Positions 51,530 to 62,999 are shown, numbered from the stretch's first letter. The stretch: 64,000 nt of DNA from Diploptera punctata (GCA_030220185.1 JASPKZ010007296.1:558001-622000), one strand, 5' to 3'. The notes: generated by a model from the letters alone, not told the origin. Numbers and translations are program-made.

Positions 51530-51912
51530 CATGTTTCCCTTAACAGAGATTTAGGCGCTCTCCCCCTACAGGGAAGAATTTGAACCATACTAATTTAGTT
51601 ACACTTGTTTTCATATAGATGTCATTTGAGTGGTCCGTGGTCAGCGTTCCGCCTCATACTGACATCTAGGAAACCAAGGTAGTACTAGGACGGGAAAATT
51701 CGGCAAATTTTGCTTAAGGCCTTTTCATTCAGGCTTGAGATCTTTTACGAGCCTGAAAATCTTCAGACTCGGGACCCACGGCTTAAAGTCCCTCCCGGAG
51801 GACTTGCTCCTTGGATTTTCCATCCTAAAAAATCCATCGACTCCGGCCGGCTTTGAACCCGCGACCCTCAGGACCAGAGGCAAGGAGCATAACCACTAGT
51901 CCACCGAGGCCG
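51530..51912 (-). mobile_element. SINE-A copy, tail type 1
   Basis: Almost collinear with 12826-13205, with a short extra 'GAGATCTTTTACGAGCCTGAAAAT' stretch in the body. Head at 51912 (GGTGGACTAGTGGTTATGC); B box 'GGGTTCAAAGCC' carries one change. Confidence 0.9.
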
Positions 51913-51949
51913 ATGTCTTCAATAGTAACATTTGATATTGAACAATGAA

Positions 51950-52466
51950 AAAGGTATGTACTCTTCAATAGAGGATCATGTCACTTAATGCCTTGTAAAG
52001 GTATGTACTCTTCAATAGAGGATCATGTCACTTAATGCCTTGTAAAGGTATGTACTCTTCAATAGAGGATCATGTCACTTAATGCCTTGTAAAGGTATGT
52101 ACTCTTCAATAGAGGATCATGTCACTTAATGCCTTGTAAAGGTATGTACTCTTCAATAGAGGATCATGTCACTTAATGCCTTGTAAAGGTATTTACTCTT
52201 CAATAGAGGATCATGTCACTTAATGCCTTGTAAAGGTATGTACTCTTCAATAGAGGATCATGTCACTTAATGCCTTGTAAAGGTATGTACTCTTCAATAG
52301 AGGATCATGTCACTTAATGCCTTGTAAAGGTATGTACTCTTCAATAGAGGATCATGTCACTTAATGCCTTGTAAAGGTATTTACTCTTCAATAAAGGATC
52401 ATGTCACTTAATGCCTTGTAAAGGTATGTACTCTTCAATAGAGGATCATGTCACTTAATGCCTTGT
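51950..52466 (+). repeat. 47-bp tandem satellite, 11 units
   Basis: Units starting AAAGGTATGTACTC and ending TTAATGCCTTGT; 517 bases equal exactly 11 units. Two units have TTTACTC for TGTACTC (52190 and 52379 regions), six units apart... one of these also has AATAAAGG for AATAGAGG. Otherwise identical by eye. Starts just after the SINE-A head and a short spacer. Non-coding. Confidence 0.97.
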
Positions 52467-53995
52467 AAAATATTAAGTTTAAGAAACTACGTAAGCAGGT
52501 TAACTTTAGAGTGGTTTAATCGCATTTTATTTAGTTTTCAGAAATTAATATAACTCATAAAGTAGGGCCTAATAAATTCAGAGAAAAAAAAATGTTACCA
52601 TTTTTAAAGTTGTCATCTGCATTGAAAACTAATAGAAGACTTAAATTTAATTGATCTTGTATAATTTATTGTGATGGTTACAATTTTACTGCTGACGAAA
52701 AATTATTTAGACCTCTGTAACTTTAAAATCGTCCACAATTTTTTTTTTCTGTTTTTACTGTAAGATAGTATAAAAATCATTATATATATATATATATATA
52801 TAAACGCATTGAATTAAGCGGGCTGCAACGAGACTCTCAAGTTTTCAAGTCTTATATGGTATATATTAGTGACTCATGGATCGCGGCATATGAATCTCGA
52901 TTGCCTTCTGGGAATTTTCCAGATAGATCTGGCCGTTGTTTCTCAATGGTTCTGTTTCGAGAAGGATGCATTCTCAAATATTTGCGAGCGCCGTCAGTTT
53001 TGCACAAGGCAAGCTTTCCAGAACTTTCTTTGCCTGTTTCAAGTATGTGTTTGCTGTGCAAAGATTGTTAAGTCAAAAATAGGCTGAAATGAGTTATCAT
53101 GTCGAGCATTTTAAAAAAAACAAGATCTCCTTTGTGAACACAGATATAGTAGTATTGGTTTGGAAAGCAATCAGTCGCGAGTGAGTCGTGATCGACCAAT
53201 AAAGTTAATTGAAAGCCAATGTCTGAAAATAGGCGTGTTGAATATTGCAGGCTGGAAGAAACTTTGTGGAAACTGTGAAAGCGCCAAGGGCATGGAAGAG
53301 AATAATGATTAACGCTTGTGCAGTGGATTTTTGTGTAAAACTGGTGTAAAATTATTAAATAAATTCTATCTGTTCCAACATCACCGCTACTGGTAACTGC
53401 ATTCTAAAATTGTTAAAATGTGAAAATAAATAGACAAAATATATAGAAGCCTAACCTTATATTTTCAAAATAAAGTTAGAATTCTTCCTTTCCCCATCCC
53501 AATGACGAAATTATGTATTCAGGACGTTTTATGATTCTTTTTAACCATCCTATTGGAATAAATGTAGGGCAGAAAAATACAACTAATGTATTGTAACGTA
53601 ATTCGCTTGAATAAAAACTAGATAAGACTTTGAACTAGAAATCTACTCAGTTATTAATGGAAACCAATGTGTCAGTAATTTACTACTGTACGGTTGTCAT
53701 ATTTTTATTAAAACACAAACACGCTACAAGATTTCGTAATTTTGTCACAAGGCCCCTCACGTGAGTGCACTATGTTGGTTTCGTAACAAACTCAGACCGT
53801 ATCCTGTCGATAAGTTATTACTAGACAGGACATCCTCCAATTCTGATATTTTTTAGTTTCCTTGTGAATTAAATCACGAATCGTACTCTGCATTTATATT
53901 TTCTAAGATTAGTGTAAAATGAAGACCTACAATAGTGTGAGGGCCAAATAGCTCATATGTCTCTTATTTAAGGTTATTTTAGGAGGCTCCGATTC
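52467..53995. other. Intergenic; unrecognised ORF cluster
   Basis: A TA run lies at 52781-52802. Around 52850-53090, frames of about 70 codons are open on both strands (plus 52856-53071, 'LPSGNFPDRSGRCFSMVLF'; minus 52852-53061). No family recognised. A 'TTAAATAAATTC' polyadenylation-like signal lies near 53358. It could be a decayed exon or retroposed sequence. Confidence 0.3.
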
Positions 53996-53999
53996 CGAT

Positions 54000-54180
54000 T
54001 GAGGGTCTTTCCACTTTTCAGCGGTTGCCCTTTTACCAGCCGGCTGCTGGCCCTTCACATCCACATGTGTCAATCACAGAGGTAGATGCTCAACAGCCAG
54101 TGTAGGGGTGACATGTGGTTAGCATGTCGAGTCCCCCAGCCGTTATAGCTGGTTCCTCAACGGCTCAGTATCAAGATGTT
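54000..54180 (-). mobile_element. SINE-E tail fragment
   Basis: 'TTTTACCAGCCGGCTGCTGGCCCTTCACATCCACATGTGTCAATCACAGAGG', 'GGGGTGACATGTGGTTAGCATGTCGAG' and 'CCCCCAGCCGTTATAGCTGG' match the tail half of the 44.2 and 56.3 kb copies. The tRNA head is missing. Confidence 0.68.
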
Positions 54181-54284
54181 TAATCTTCATCTCAAACGAC
54201 GGAGTAAATAACATTATATATGTAGATATTATGTGTGTGTCTACACGGGCAAATATTATCCCTTGCAGGAGTTACTTAACCAAG

Positions 54285-54583
54285 ATAATATAGTTAAGGT
54301 TATTACCGTATAGATATCAGCGACTGACAAGTAGTTAGCTCATCGCCTCATAGAGACACTTAGTACACAAGTAAAGGTATCGTTTGGATGGGAAATAGGC
54401 CCTACCTATATAATTTTGCACAGATGCACTAATTTAGGAGTGATGTTCTTATACGAGAACTAAAGGTTAAACTCCCTCCCGGAGGACTTGTCCTTTGGAT
54501 ATTTCCATCTTAAATAATCCATCGATCCCTCCTGGATTTGGACCCTAGGGCCCAGAGGCAAAGTATGTAACCCCACAATAGCC
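54285..54583 (-). mobile_element. SINE-A copy, tail type 2
   Basis: Head side (54475-54583): 'CCCGGAGGACTTGTCCTTTGG', 'AATCCATCGATCCCTCC' and 'GGGCCCAGAGGCAAAG', collinear with SINE-A but decayed. Tail side: 'TAGCTCATCGCCTCATAGAGACAC' matches the reverse complement of 290-315 and not the tail at 12.8 or 51.5 kb. Confidence 0.6.
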
Positions 54584-54586
54584 GAT

Positions 54587-54590
<4 letters not shown>

Positions 54591-54618
<28 letters not shown>
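54591..54618. repeat. (TA)n tract
   Basis: TA run ending 'TATAGGCTATATC'. Confidence 0.92.
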
Positions 54619-54639
54619 GGCTATATCACCTTCTGTTGT

Positions 54640-55164
54640 TCTATTAGACTTATTCTAAACACTTTTAATCTCTAGGCTCTATACGGCCATATGACGCTCT
54701 AATTTATTCCCAGAAAAAATTGTAACGATTAGCTTCGTAACAGAAATAAGCGACGTTAAACCCTTGAAACAAACAAACCTTTCACCGACAAGATATACAA
54801 ATTATAGGACCGCTCCGAGGGATTTGGCCGCATGGGCAGTGGCTCAGGTCACTAGGTTAAAGAGGGCGGCAAAAGTTCGAAAAATCGTGATATTCCGCAA
54901 TGATTAATAGTCTTGAATAATGAATAGTTTCTTTTTTAAAACACGTTGTTTTACTCTTGCTCAATACGTATTTGTTTATTGATAAAATGGGGGAAAATAT
55001 GTCATGTTACACATTCGTTCACAATGGGACGACTCTACGCTAGTTTTACATGTGTGACTTGGGATTTACAAACCATATTCAATCAAATTATAGGGAACGA
55101 GGAAAATAAATCGTGTAAGTCCAGCTTCTGAGCCTTAACATGCTTCTTAAAAGGCACTACAACT
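54640..55164. other. Intergenic, no gene seen
   Basis: No supported coding region. A GC-richer patch at 54815-54875 has no clear tRNA boxes. Confidence 0.4.
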
Positions 55165-55480
55165 TTAATTTGTGAATGGTTTGGCTTTCTCAACAAATGC
55201 TCTGGGCATATATAGAACATTTTTTATTTTAATTGATTTTATTAAACTTATTATATATTCATGTCTGTTTTTGGTCATCCCTCGGATTAAAAAATTAATG
55301 GCTTTCATTTGTAAACTTTTGTTAACCATTCTATCAACATTCATTCTGTGCATATGCCCAAATCCACTTAGACTTTGTGTTTCAACATAATTGTTTGTAA
55401 TTTTGAGAAGACTATTTATTTCTTCAGTTATTCTGATATGCACTTTTTAGTGCTCAAAAATTCTTCTTACAGTTAGTAAT
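55165..55480 (-). pseudogene. LINE ORF2 C-terminal remnant
   Basis: Minus strand: 'HIRITEEINSLLKITNNYVETQ' then 'LSGFGHMHRMNVDRMVNKSLQM' and later 'RGMTKNRHEYI'. Fits the I-----I-S-L-IT--IE-K-L-WFGHM-RM---R----L C-terminal pattern of a LINE. The frame is open but short. Confidence 0.6.
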
Positions 55481-55575
55481 TTCCTTTCAAATACTGCAAA
55501 TTTTAGAAGTTTTTATTTTTCTGCCTCCATGAGTTTTGAAATAATAAATTACGCTACAATTTTATTGGTCTTATT

Positions 55576-55797
55576 AAACTGACCCAAACCTTCTGGCGGC
55601 ACTATGGCCCTGGGGTCGACTCAGCCTCTAACGGAAATGAGTACCAGACGCTTGTTCTGGGGGTAAAGGCGGCCGTCACGCAGGGCTGACAACCCGGCTG
55701 ACATAAAGTGCCGATTGTCTAGAAAAAGTGGGAACCTTAACCTCCTACTACCCCAAGGACCTCCGGGTCTGTTGTGGGATCACTTTACTTTACTTTA
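55576..55797 (+). mobile_element. SINE-F copy, headless
   Basis: Starts 'AAACTGACCCAAACCTTCTGGCGGC' and lacks the tRNA part. Ends in 'GTGGGATCACTTTACTTTACTTTAC'. Its 3' end faces the 3' end of the next copy. Confidence 0.9.
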
Positions 55798-55895
55798 CAT
55801 TAATGTAAAATATAATTTAAGTTTGGAGTTTTTAGAAATTAATTTACTCTTAAGCTTTGGTTAAATAGGACCAAAAAAATCCGATAACTATTGGG

Positions 55896-56204
55896 TAAGT
55901 AAAGTAAAGTAATCCCACTACAGGCCTCGGGAGGCCCTTGGGGTAGTAGGAGGTTAAGGCCCCCACTTTTTCTAGACAATCGGCACTTGATGTCAGCCGG
56001 GTTGTCAGCCCTGCGTGACGGCCGCCTTTACCCCCAGAACAAGCGTCTGGTACTCATTTCCGTTAGAGGCTGAGTCGACCCCAGGGCCATAGTGCCGCCA
56101 GAAGGTTTTGGACAGTTTAAAAATCCTGACCCCACCGGGACTTGAACCCTCGACCTTCCGACTTGTAGCGCAGTGCCTTAACCACTACGCTACGGCGTGC
56201 CCCC
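55896..56204 (-). mobile_element. SINE-F copy, full length
   Basis: Sense is minus: 'GGGGCACGCCGTAGCGTAGTGG' head, 'GAGGGTTCAAGTCCC' B box, 'CCAAAACCTTCTGGCGGCACTATGGCC', 'GGTCGACTCAGCCTCTAACGG', 'GCGGCCGTCACGCAGGGCTGACAACCCGGCTGACATC', 'CCTCCTACTACCCCAAGG', and a (TTTAC)n tail. Reference copy for the family here. Confidence 0.92.
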
Positions 56205-56234
56205 TGTAAAAATCTCCATGGCACGACGGACATA

Positions 56235-56515
56235 TAAGGCTCTTGCCCTACCAGCCTATTGCTAACTTCATATCCTTGTGTGTTAATTATAGAGGTGGAC
56301 GTTCATTCTGACAGTATAGAAGTTATATGTGGTCATAATGTCGGGTCCCCCAGCCGTTACAGCTCCTTTTTACAATCTGGAACCGTTACTCTTATTGTAG
56401 CCATCCAAGTTCCTGATGATGCTGGGTGGGTACCGTTCAGCCAGTATAGACTGGCTGAAATTCCATGAACAAATTTCTTCTCCCATGGGAACTCGAATCA
56501 GCGCATCTCTGCACC
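56235..56515 (-). mobile_element. SINE-E copy, head truncated
   Basis: Tail 'CTTGCCCTACCAGCCTATTGC', 'GTGTTAATTATAGAGGTGGACG' and 'GTCGGGTCCCCCAGCCGTTACAGC', then 'GATGCTGGGTGGGTACCG', 'GGCTGAAATTCCATGAACAAATTTCTTCTCCCATGGGAACTCGAATCAGCGC' (read in pieces). The A-box portion is missing beyond 56515. Confidence 0.8.
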
Positions 56516-56606
56516 AAATTGGACAGGATACATCCTTCTTCTCATTCTTAATTTAGGACATGTCCCATAATATTTTAACTACATTTTTCTATTGGCAATA
56601 AACTAT

Positions 56607-58224
56607 CTTAAGAGAGATAAATAAAGATGAAAAGGATAAACTTAATTTTAATCCAATTCATGAAAAACATTGGCCACAATACCATAAAGAATTATGGAGC
56701 CATAATGACAAAGAAGAAAGTAACATATTAATTATGGAAAGTGATTTAAGTGTTGATTCCATAACAATAGAAGAATTTACTGAAACAATAAAGAGCTTCA
56801 AAAACAAAAAATCACCTGGAATTGATAGAATCAATATCGAACTTATTAAATGCGGATCTCAAGCTCTTATATATAGGATATTAAACTTCATAAATATCTG
56901 TTGGCAATATGGCTGTGTACCTGAAGAATGGAGTGAAACTATTGTTATCCCTATATATAAAAAAGGTGACAGACATAACCCAATTAACTACAGAGGTATA
57001 AGCCTTTTGGGAACATGTAGCAAAATCTATGCTAAAATATGATCTAGAAGAATCGGAAAGACAAGTAATGAAATTATTTCAAATGAACAACATGGGTTCA
57101 GAAAAGGCTGCTCTACAATTGACAGTATCTTTTCACTCCAACAGTTGATAGATAAAAAGAAGAGAATTTAATCTTGAGACACACATATTGTTTATCGACT
57201 ATGAGAAGGCTTTTGATAAAATTATGCGCTTTAAATTATGGGATATACTAAATAATAAAGGATATCCACCTCATCTAATTAAAGCTATAAAAAGTTTATA
57301 CGAAAATGCAAAAATTCGTATAGATAAAGGAAATGGTCCTGGAGAAACTTGCGTAGAAATCAACAATGGACTTCGACAAGGTTGCCCTCTTTCGCCAATA
57401 CGTTTTAATATATATTTAGATGATATCATTAGTACATGGCAAACTTTTTAGATGAACATTTTATGATAAACGGTATGAAAATGAACTGCCTTTTATTCGC
57501 AGATGACCAGATCATTGTAGCTTCTTCAGGAAATCAACTACAAAGATCAGTTTATAAATTATGGAAACTAATAAACGATTATAATTTAAATATATCAACA
57601 GATAAAACAAAGTCAATGACATTTATTGGAACTCAGCATAAAAGGACAAAAATTGTAATTGGAGCAAACATAATTGAACAAGTAACTTGTTTCAATTATC
57701 TGAGATGCATGATATCGTACCAGCAAAATTTGGACATGGAGAAGAAATTAGGGAAATTGCAATACATATGTGGTTCAATAAGAAGATATTTGAGAAATAA
57801 GACCACAAGGGAAACTCAATTAAAATTTTACAAAACAGTAGCCGTTCCAACATTAACATACGGATCTGAGACTTGGCCTTTAACGAGATCTGATAAAAAT
57901 AAAATTGAGACAATTTAAATGAGATTTCTCAGATCAGTTGTAGGTGTATCTCTAAGAGATCAGAAGAGAAGTCAAGATATCAGAGATGAACTATAAATCT
58001 ATAATATAAACGAGAGAATACACACAAATAAACGTAATTGGTTTGAACATATACAAAGAATGCCAAATAATCGTTTATCAAAACAGCTGCTTCATTATAG
58101 TCCTCTAGGCCGAAGAAATGTTTGAAGACCAAAACGTCGTTGGAAGGACGACCTGCGCCTGCGGCATGTAGTGCGCCGGGGAGCGGAACGGGCCAACAGG
58201 CCCATACCTTGAAGATGATGATGA
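56607..58224 (+). pseudogene. LINE RT copy with 14-bp target duplication
   Basis: 5'-truncated non-LTR element. IEEFTETIKSFKNKKSPGID, PIYKKGDRHNPINYRGISLL, SNEQHGFRKGCSTIDSIF, LFIDYEKAFDKI, NNGLRQGCPLSPIRFNIYLD, NCLLFADDQIIVAS (FADD), TLTYGSETWPLTRSDKNKIE, RFLRSVVGVSLRDQKRS, HIQRMPNNRLSKQLL and RPKRRWKDD. The 3' end is a (GAT)n tail (58212-58225). TGGCAATAAACTAT at 56593-56606 recurs at 58225-58238. Several stops and frameshifts. Different family from the 49-50 kb LINE. Confidence 0.9.
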
Positions 58225-58500
58225 TGGCAATAAACTATGTTTCCATCGTGTTGGCGGTCTTCGTTCTAGTTTGAAGTTCGTTACACGTTTTGGGAGCCGA
58301 TTTTTATTCGTTCTATTAACATGACCTTTTCATTCTTCCCTCCTTCGTTTAAACCATCTCGTAACGTCTGTATTCCCACATACAGTACACTCCTTATTTT
58401 TGCATCAATCTTATAATCGTATAGTGTTCACTCTTGTTATCGATCTTAATATTTATTTATTTTATTCCAATAGGTTGTTCTGCTTTCTTTGTACCGGCTC
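58225..58500. other. Spacer, no gene seen
   Basis: No recognised feature. Confidence 0.4.
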
Positions 58501-58660
<160 letters not shown>

Positions 58661-58745
58661 TTCCTCATCATTGAGGGTTTTCTCCAACCAATCTTAATAA
58701 TTAACATGAGTTTTAAAAATACATAAATTACTACGGACTTATAGA

Positions 58746-58750
<5 letters not shown>

Positions 58751-58791
<41 letters not shown>
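58751..58791. repeat. (AAT)n microsatellite
   Basis: Pure AAT run immediately before the LINE 5' end. Confidence 0.95.
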
Positions 58792-59262
58792 CCCGTGAGG
58801 GGTTGCTGATCCCCCATCGGGCGCCTCCCCAGGTGGTGGATAGGGGAATGCCTCCTAAATATAGGTGGTACCGGGGAAATGAAATACCCGGGGTGAACCA
58901 AAATCAGCATAGCATCTGTTCCAGATTGGACGGCTATAATGGGCAGGTAGAGCTCAGAGCCGAAGAGAAGGCAATCTACCTAAGGGAAAGCACCCTAAAA
59001 ACAAAGCTGAAGCAAGTTGGGAGGCTGTAAGGTGGCAATCCCACCACCCAACTATATCTGCGCAGCCCTTGTAAGGCGGCCAGATGAATTTTCTATTACT
59101 AAAAAGCGAAGGAGAAAGCCGGACGGAAACACTGATGATGGACCAGGCAAGAAAAGGACAGTGATAAAGAATAATTTACTATTGGCAACATGGAATATAA
59201 GAGGGTTAAATAATAAACAGACAGAAGTTTGTGGCAATCCATTCATACAGCCTCCTGTGTAA
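58792..59262 (+). pseudogene. LINE 5' end, truncated in the endonuclease
   Basis: GC-richer leader (CCCGTGAGGGGTTGCTGATCC, 'CATCGGGCGCCTCCCC', 'GTGGTGGATAGGGGAATGCCTCC') typical of the 5' region of RTE-like LINEs. It is followed by a basic segment (KKRRRKPDGNTDDGPGKK) and the first endonuclease motif LLATWNIRGLNNK. The sequence then becomes unrelated at about 59235. Confidence 0.62.
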
Positions 59263-60301
59263 ATCTAAATAAATCCCTATCGGCAATAATAATCAGATGA
59301 TATTATAACATCATTAAATGAAGCAGTTACTGGACTTAGGTCATATTTATATTCAAATCGATCAGGGAAGAGAGTGGAACCTGATTATGTAGGAGCAAAG
59401 GCCGTATAAAATGATCCAAAGAAGTCAGCATCAATGTAATCAAATTATTAGTTATTAAAGAAGACTGACAACTCAGGTAATGTAAACCTTTCTTTTGTGA
59501 AGACGGAAGTGGCTGACACATGATAATAACTTACTAATGACAATAATCCTTTGCTCGACAGATTGAGTAGAGATATCTTCTAAGCCTCCAGTTAACTGAT
59601 TTAGCGTGATAACCATAACCCATTAGCTAATGTACAAGCGGGGGTTTTACCCTGACACAAACATCGTTAGCAAAAAGTGTGGGAACATGGCAAGTTTCTA
59701 GCGTCGGAAGCCTAGGAAAAAACCCAAGCCTAAGAAGAAAAAACCCAAGCCTAGCTAATGGTTTGTGACTAGACTGTACGTGAAGCCAGCACGGGGAAAA
59801 AAGTCCAACCTCTGAAGGCCGTAAATCGCCAATAATAAATTTGTAACACCCCCGGGATCAAAATAGGAGGGGCGCATTAACCAATTATATGTTTCGTTAT
59901 ATGTGCCTAAGCACAGACCTTAGGTCCACGTGATCGAGGTAGTGGGAGTAACTAATTTACCTATAGGCGAGAGAGGCTTCTCCTCGTCACTTACTTCTCG
60001 TGTACAATTTCATCAAGTCACTTCAAAACACTACGTTCTAAAAAGTTGGATAAATTCACTTCATATATATACAATTACTTGCAGTTTATAAAAGTCAAGA
60101 ATAAACTACTTTTACCAGATATTCTTTGTACATTAATTCTGCCCGACGAAGTCCTCGTGGAATCCCGAGATAAGAACCTCAACTCTACCGAATACCAACA
60201 CGAGCAACCTAAGTTCTCACACATGGAGAACTCCTTCAGATATTCCTAGTGTCACTAGATCCAATCTTTACCTCTTGGCCCAACAATAAACCCCTCTCCA
60301 T
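59263..60301 (+). other. Probable LTR and flank of the gypsy-like element
   Basis: No gene recognised. The primer-binding-like site at 60303 implies that the 5' LTR ends near 60300. Its start cannot be fixed because no second LTR is in the window. AATAAA-containing stretches lie near 59836 and 60101. 59715-59755 contains a short direct repeat 'AAACCCAAGCCTA' x2. Confidence 0.35.
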
Positions 60302-60302
60302 A

Positions 60303-60322
60303 TTGGCTCCCTAACGTGCGGG
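60303..60322 (+). promoter_or_regulatory. Primer-binding-site-like sequence
   Basis: TTGGCTCCCTAACGTGCGGG resembles the TGG-x-GCCCAACGTGGGGC type tRNA primer site that follows the 5' LTR in gypsy-like elements. Match is partial. Confidence 0.4.
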
Positions 60323-60618
60323 CAGAATAGGTCGTAAAGTAACACACGAATAGAAATCAACGGCAGAACGACTAAGTCCCACGACCACGAGGCAACCAGG
60401 ACAGAGAAAGATGATGGCAACAAGCAGACAGACAGCAACTGAAGGAAGGAAAGCAGTAAGTGACACAACAACAGAATAAGCATTTTTTTTTACTTTTTAC
60501 CTATATAAGAAATCAAAATATTACAGTGATTTAACGGAGAAGATATCTGTGTGTATTTATGTTGTTAAGAAGTAGGAATAGAAAGAGGCAGGCAAATAAA
60601 GATAAAAAAATGGATAGG

Positions 60619-62162
60619 AAACACGAAGAGATTAGGGAGAAGGCTTGTGGGCAACTGATTGAAGGAGAGAACGAAATCGTAAGGATGGTGAGATGGACAA
60701 CGAAGATGGCAGAGAGAACTTAGAGCAGAGCAACAGGGGAAAGTAATGAAAACAACGCAAAGAGTAGAAGCTAGAGGGGAAGTAGAGGACAAGGGAAATC
60801 CAAGCACCGACACCATGAAATACATGGAAATGCTAATGTCGAGAATAGAGGAGATGGATAGAAGTAGGAAAATGGATTTAGAGACGATAGATAGAAGTAG
60901 GAAAATGGATTTAGAGACGATAGATAGAAATAGGAAAATGGATTTAGAGGCAATGCAGAGGAATATGAAACGGGAACTTGAAACTTGGAGAGGACAGATG
61001 GAGATAAGCAGGGAAAAGGATGTATTTACGTTGAAAGAAAACATTAAGGGATGAGATGGGAAAAAATAGAGAGATGCTAGAGGCGAAAATAAATGAATCG
61101 TCAGCGTGTGTAGAACTAAAGATAAATAAAATGGAACAAAAACTTATTAAAGACCTAGAGAAAACAGAAAAACAGGGTAATAAGTTCAAATGAGAACAGA
61201 GATGAACAACAGTATAATAACGTTACAAACTAACTTAGGGGAGAAGAGAGAAAACAGGAGGAATTTACAAGGGGAAAATAAAAAACGAGTCGACAAGAAT
61301 GTGATCTGTAGGTTGGAGAACGCGGACAAAAGGGTGAATGATATGTGTGTATCTGTACAAAAGCTAGCCGACGAACAAGAAACACTAAAACTCCAAGTAG
61401 CTCAGAAAATTTTTGAGCAGGATAAACGCTCAGAAATGATAGAAACAATAGTTGATTCTAGATTTAATGAGTTAGGCACTAATATAGAACAGAAAGTGAC
61501 TAATGAAATCAGCAAACTAAATGAGGAAATAAGCGTCCTCACAGAGAAAATTAATAGCGGATGTCAAAAAGAGAGGACTCCCGAAAATGAATCACACGCG
61601 TCGGATAATGTTTCTTGGACGACGGCTAACCACAAAGCACGTGCGCATACAGAAGTACTAGGGAACCAGGAGATCGCTAGTAGTTCTGTGGTGCATACTA
61701 ATGTAAGCGAACCAGATAGTATACACGGGTCAGCACCGTACTACAATTCCTCTTTCATTGATATCCCATTGCCGGAATATAACGAAAGTGAAACAAAACC
61801 CCATCCAGTTCATTGAAGAACTGGAAAACTATTTCAAAATTAAATGTATCCCGAAACACTTGTATATGTATATTGTTAAAAAGTGCCTGAAAGGCAACAG
61901 TCTTATGTGGTTCGAGGTCACTTTATCTACTGATGCTCCATACGAGACATTTAAGCAAACATTCCGTAACAAATTTTTTAGTTACGAGAAACAAATGGAT
62001 ATAAAATACGAGATACGCAATGGGACATATGATAAGAGGAAAAACTTGACGTACAGCGAGCATTTTCTGGCCTTGGCTAAAAAAGCCAAACTTATCTCAC
62101 CGAGTTACCCTGAACCGGAATTTGTACGAACGCTAAATCAACCATTATCCGCAGGCAATTAG
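60619..62162 (+). pseudogene. gag-like gene, frameshifted
   Basis: Begins MDRKHEEIREKACGQL and breaks at a stop near 60720. The next piece contains a hendecad run of three DRSRKMDLETI-type units (60857-60955) in a long coiled-coil-like region. The third piece (61190-61816) is acidic and helical (KLADEQETLKLQ, EISKLNEEISVLTEKI). The fourth (61758-62162) has a capsid-type Retrotrans_gag region: NPIQFIEELENYFKI, LKGNSLMWFEVTLS, YETFKQTFRNKFFS and SYEKQMDIKYEIRN. At least three frame changes. Gag packages the element's RNA. Confidence 0.75.
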
Positions 62163-62999
62163 GCACAGCTTGCTAATCGCGCGCGTTAGCACATACGACC
62201 AAATGATAGAAATGCTAACTATCCTGGAAGCGGGCGACAATAGGGGTAATAATCAAAGTGGAAATAGGGAAGGAGGAAATAGCAGGGAAAATACGAGTAG
62301 GGAACAACTCGAACTCCGGACCTAACCGTTCAGACGAGAGGGGGGCAGCCGCGCCCGACATACGGGAAGAACAATGACCACTATCGAGGAGGAGGACAGG
62401 AGATTTAGTAATATGCAGAGTAACAATAGACAATACAGGAACGAGAATAGGGACAACAATGGTTATGGTAGAGGGTACAAGGATCTCAGGAGGGACCAGA
62501 GGGGTAAAGAACCTAGGGTCAACATGATAAACATAGAGAGGAGTGCAGAGGGCCCACGGAACCAGATTTATGGAAATGTAAGGGACCATAGATACATTCC
62601 AGCGCAGAGGGGATACGATTATGACCGTACATGCACAAAGCCAGGAAATGAACAACGTACTAATCAGGTATATGTAAGCGAGGACCTGGATAGAAACCCA
62701 GCGCGGACACGAGAATGCGAAAACCAAATTGAAAGAGAGGGTCATGGATTGAACCCAAGAGCGGGTATCTATTAACCATATGCGCAGAGATGGAGGGGAG
62801 GCCAGCTCGAGTACAAACAGCGGCCGACCTTTAAAACTAATACCGGATTTGCGTTAAAGCAGGGCATACCGCGATCCTTGGCAAACACCACCAACTGTGG
62901 ACCATAGCGCCCGATGTTACGATCAAAAGTATAAAGTCGCGACAAAAAACCTATTGAGAATTTGCCTTACGTCTATGTGACAATAAATATAAAAAAACC
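62163..62999 (+). pseudogene. gag C-terminal / linker remnant
   Basis: A frame at 62374-62775 is rich in Arg, Asn and Gly (NRQYRNENRDNNGYGRGYK), as in nucleic-acid-binding gag tails. No CCHC knuckle is visible. Frame changes lie on both sides. Confidence 0.5.

Noticed and set aside
51950..52466. CRISPR-like array
   Set aside because: Contiguous identical units without unique spacers, in a eukaryotic genome.
61758..62162. Host gene with a capsid-like domain (domesticated gag)
   Set aside because: It is followed in order by a protease motif and an RT start with many frame breaks, as expected of an old gypsy-like element and not of a preserved host gene.
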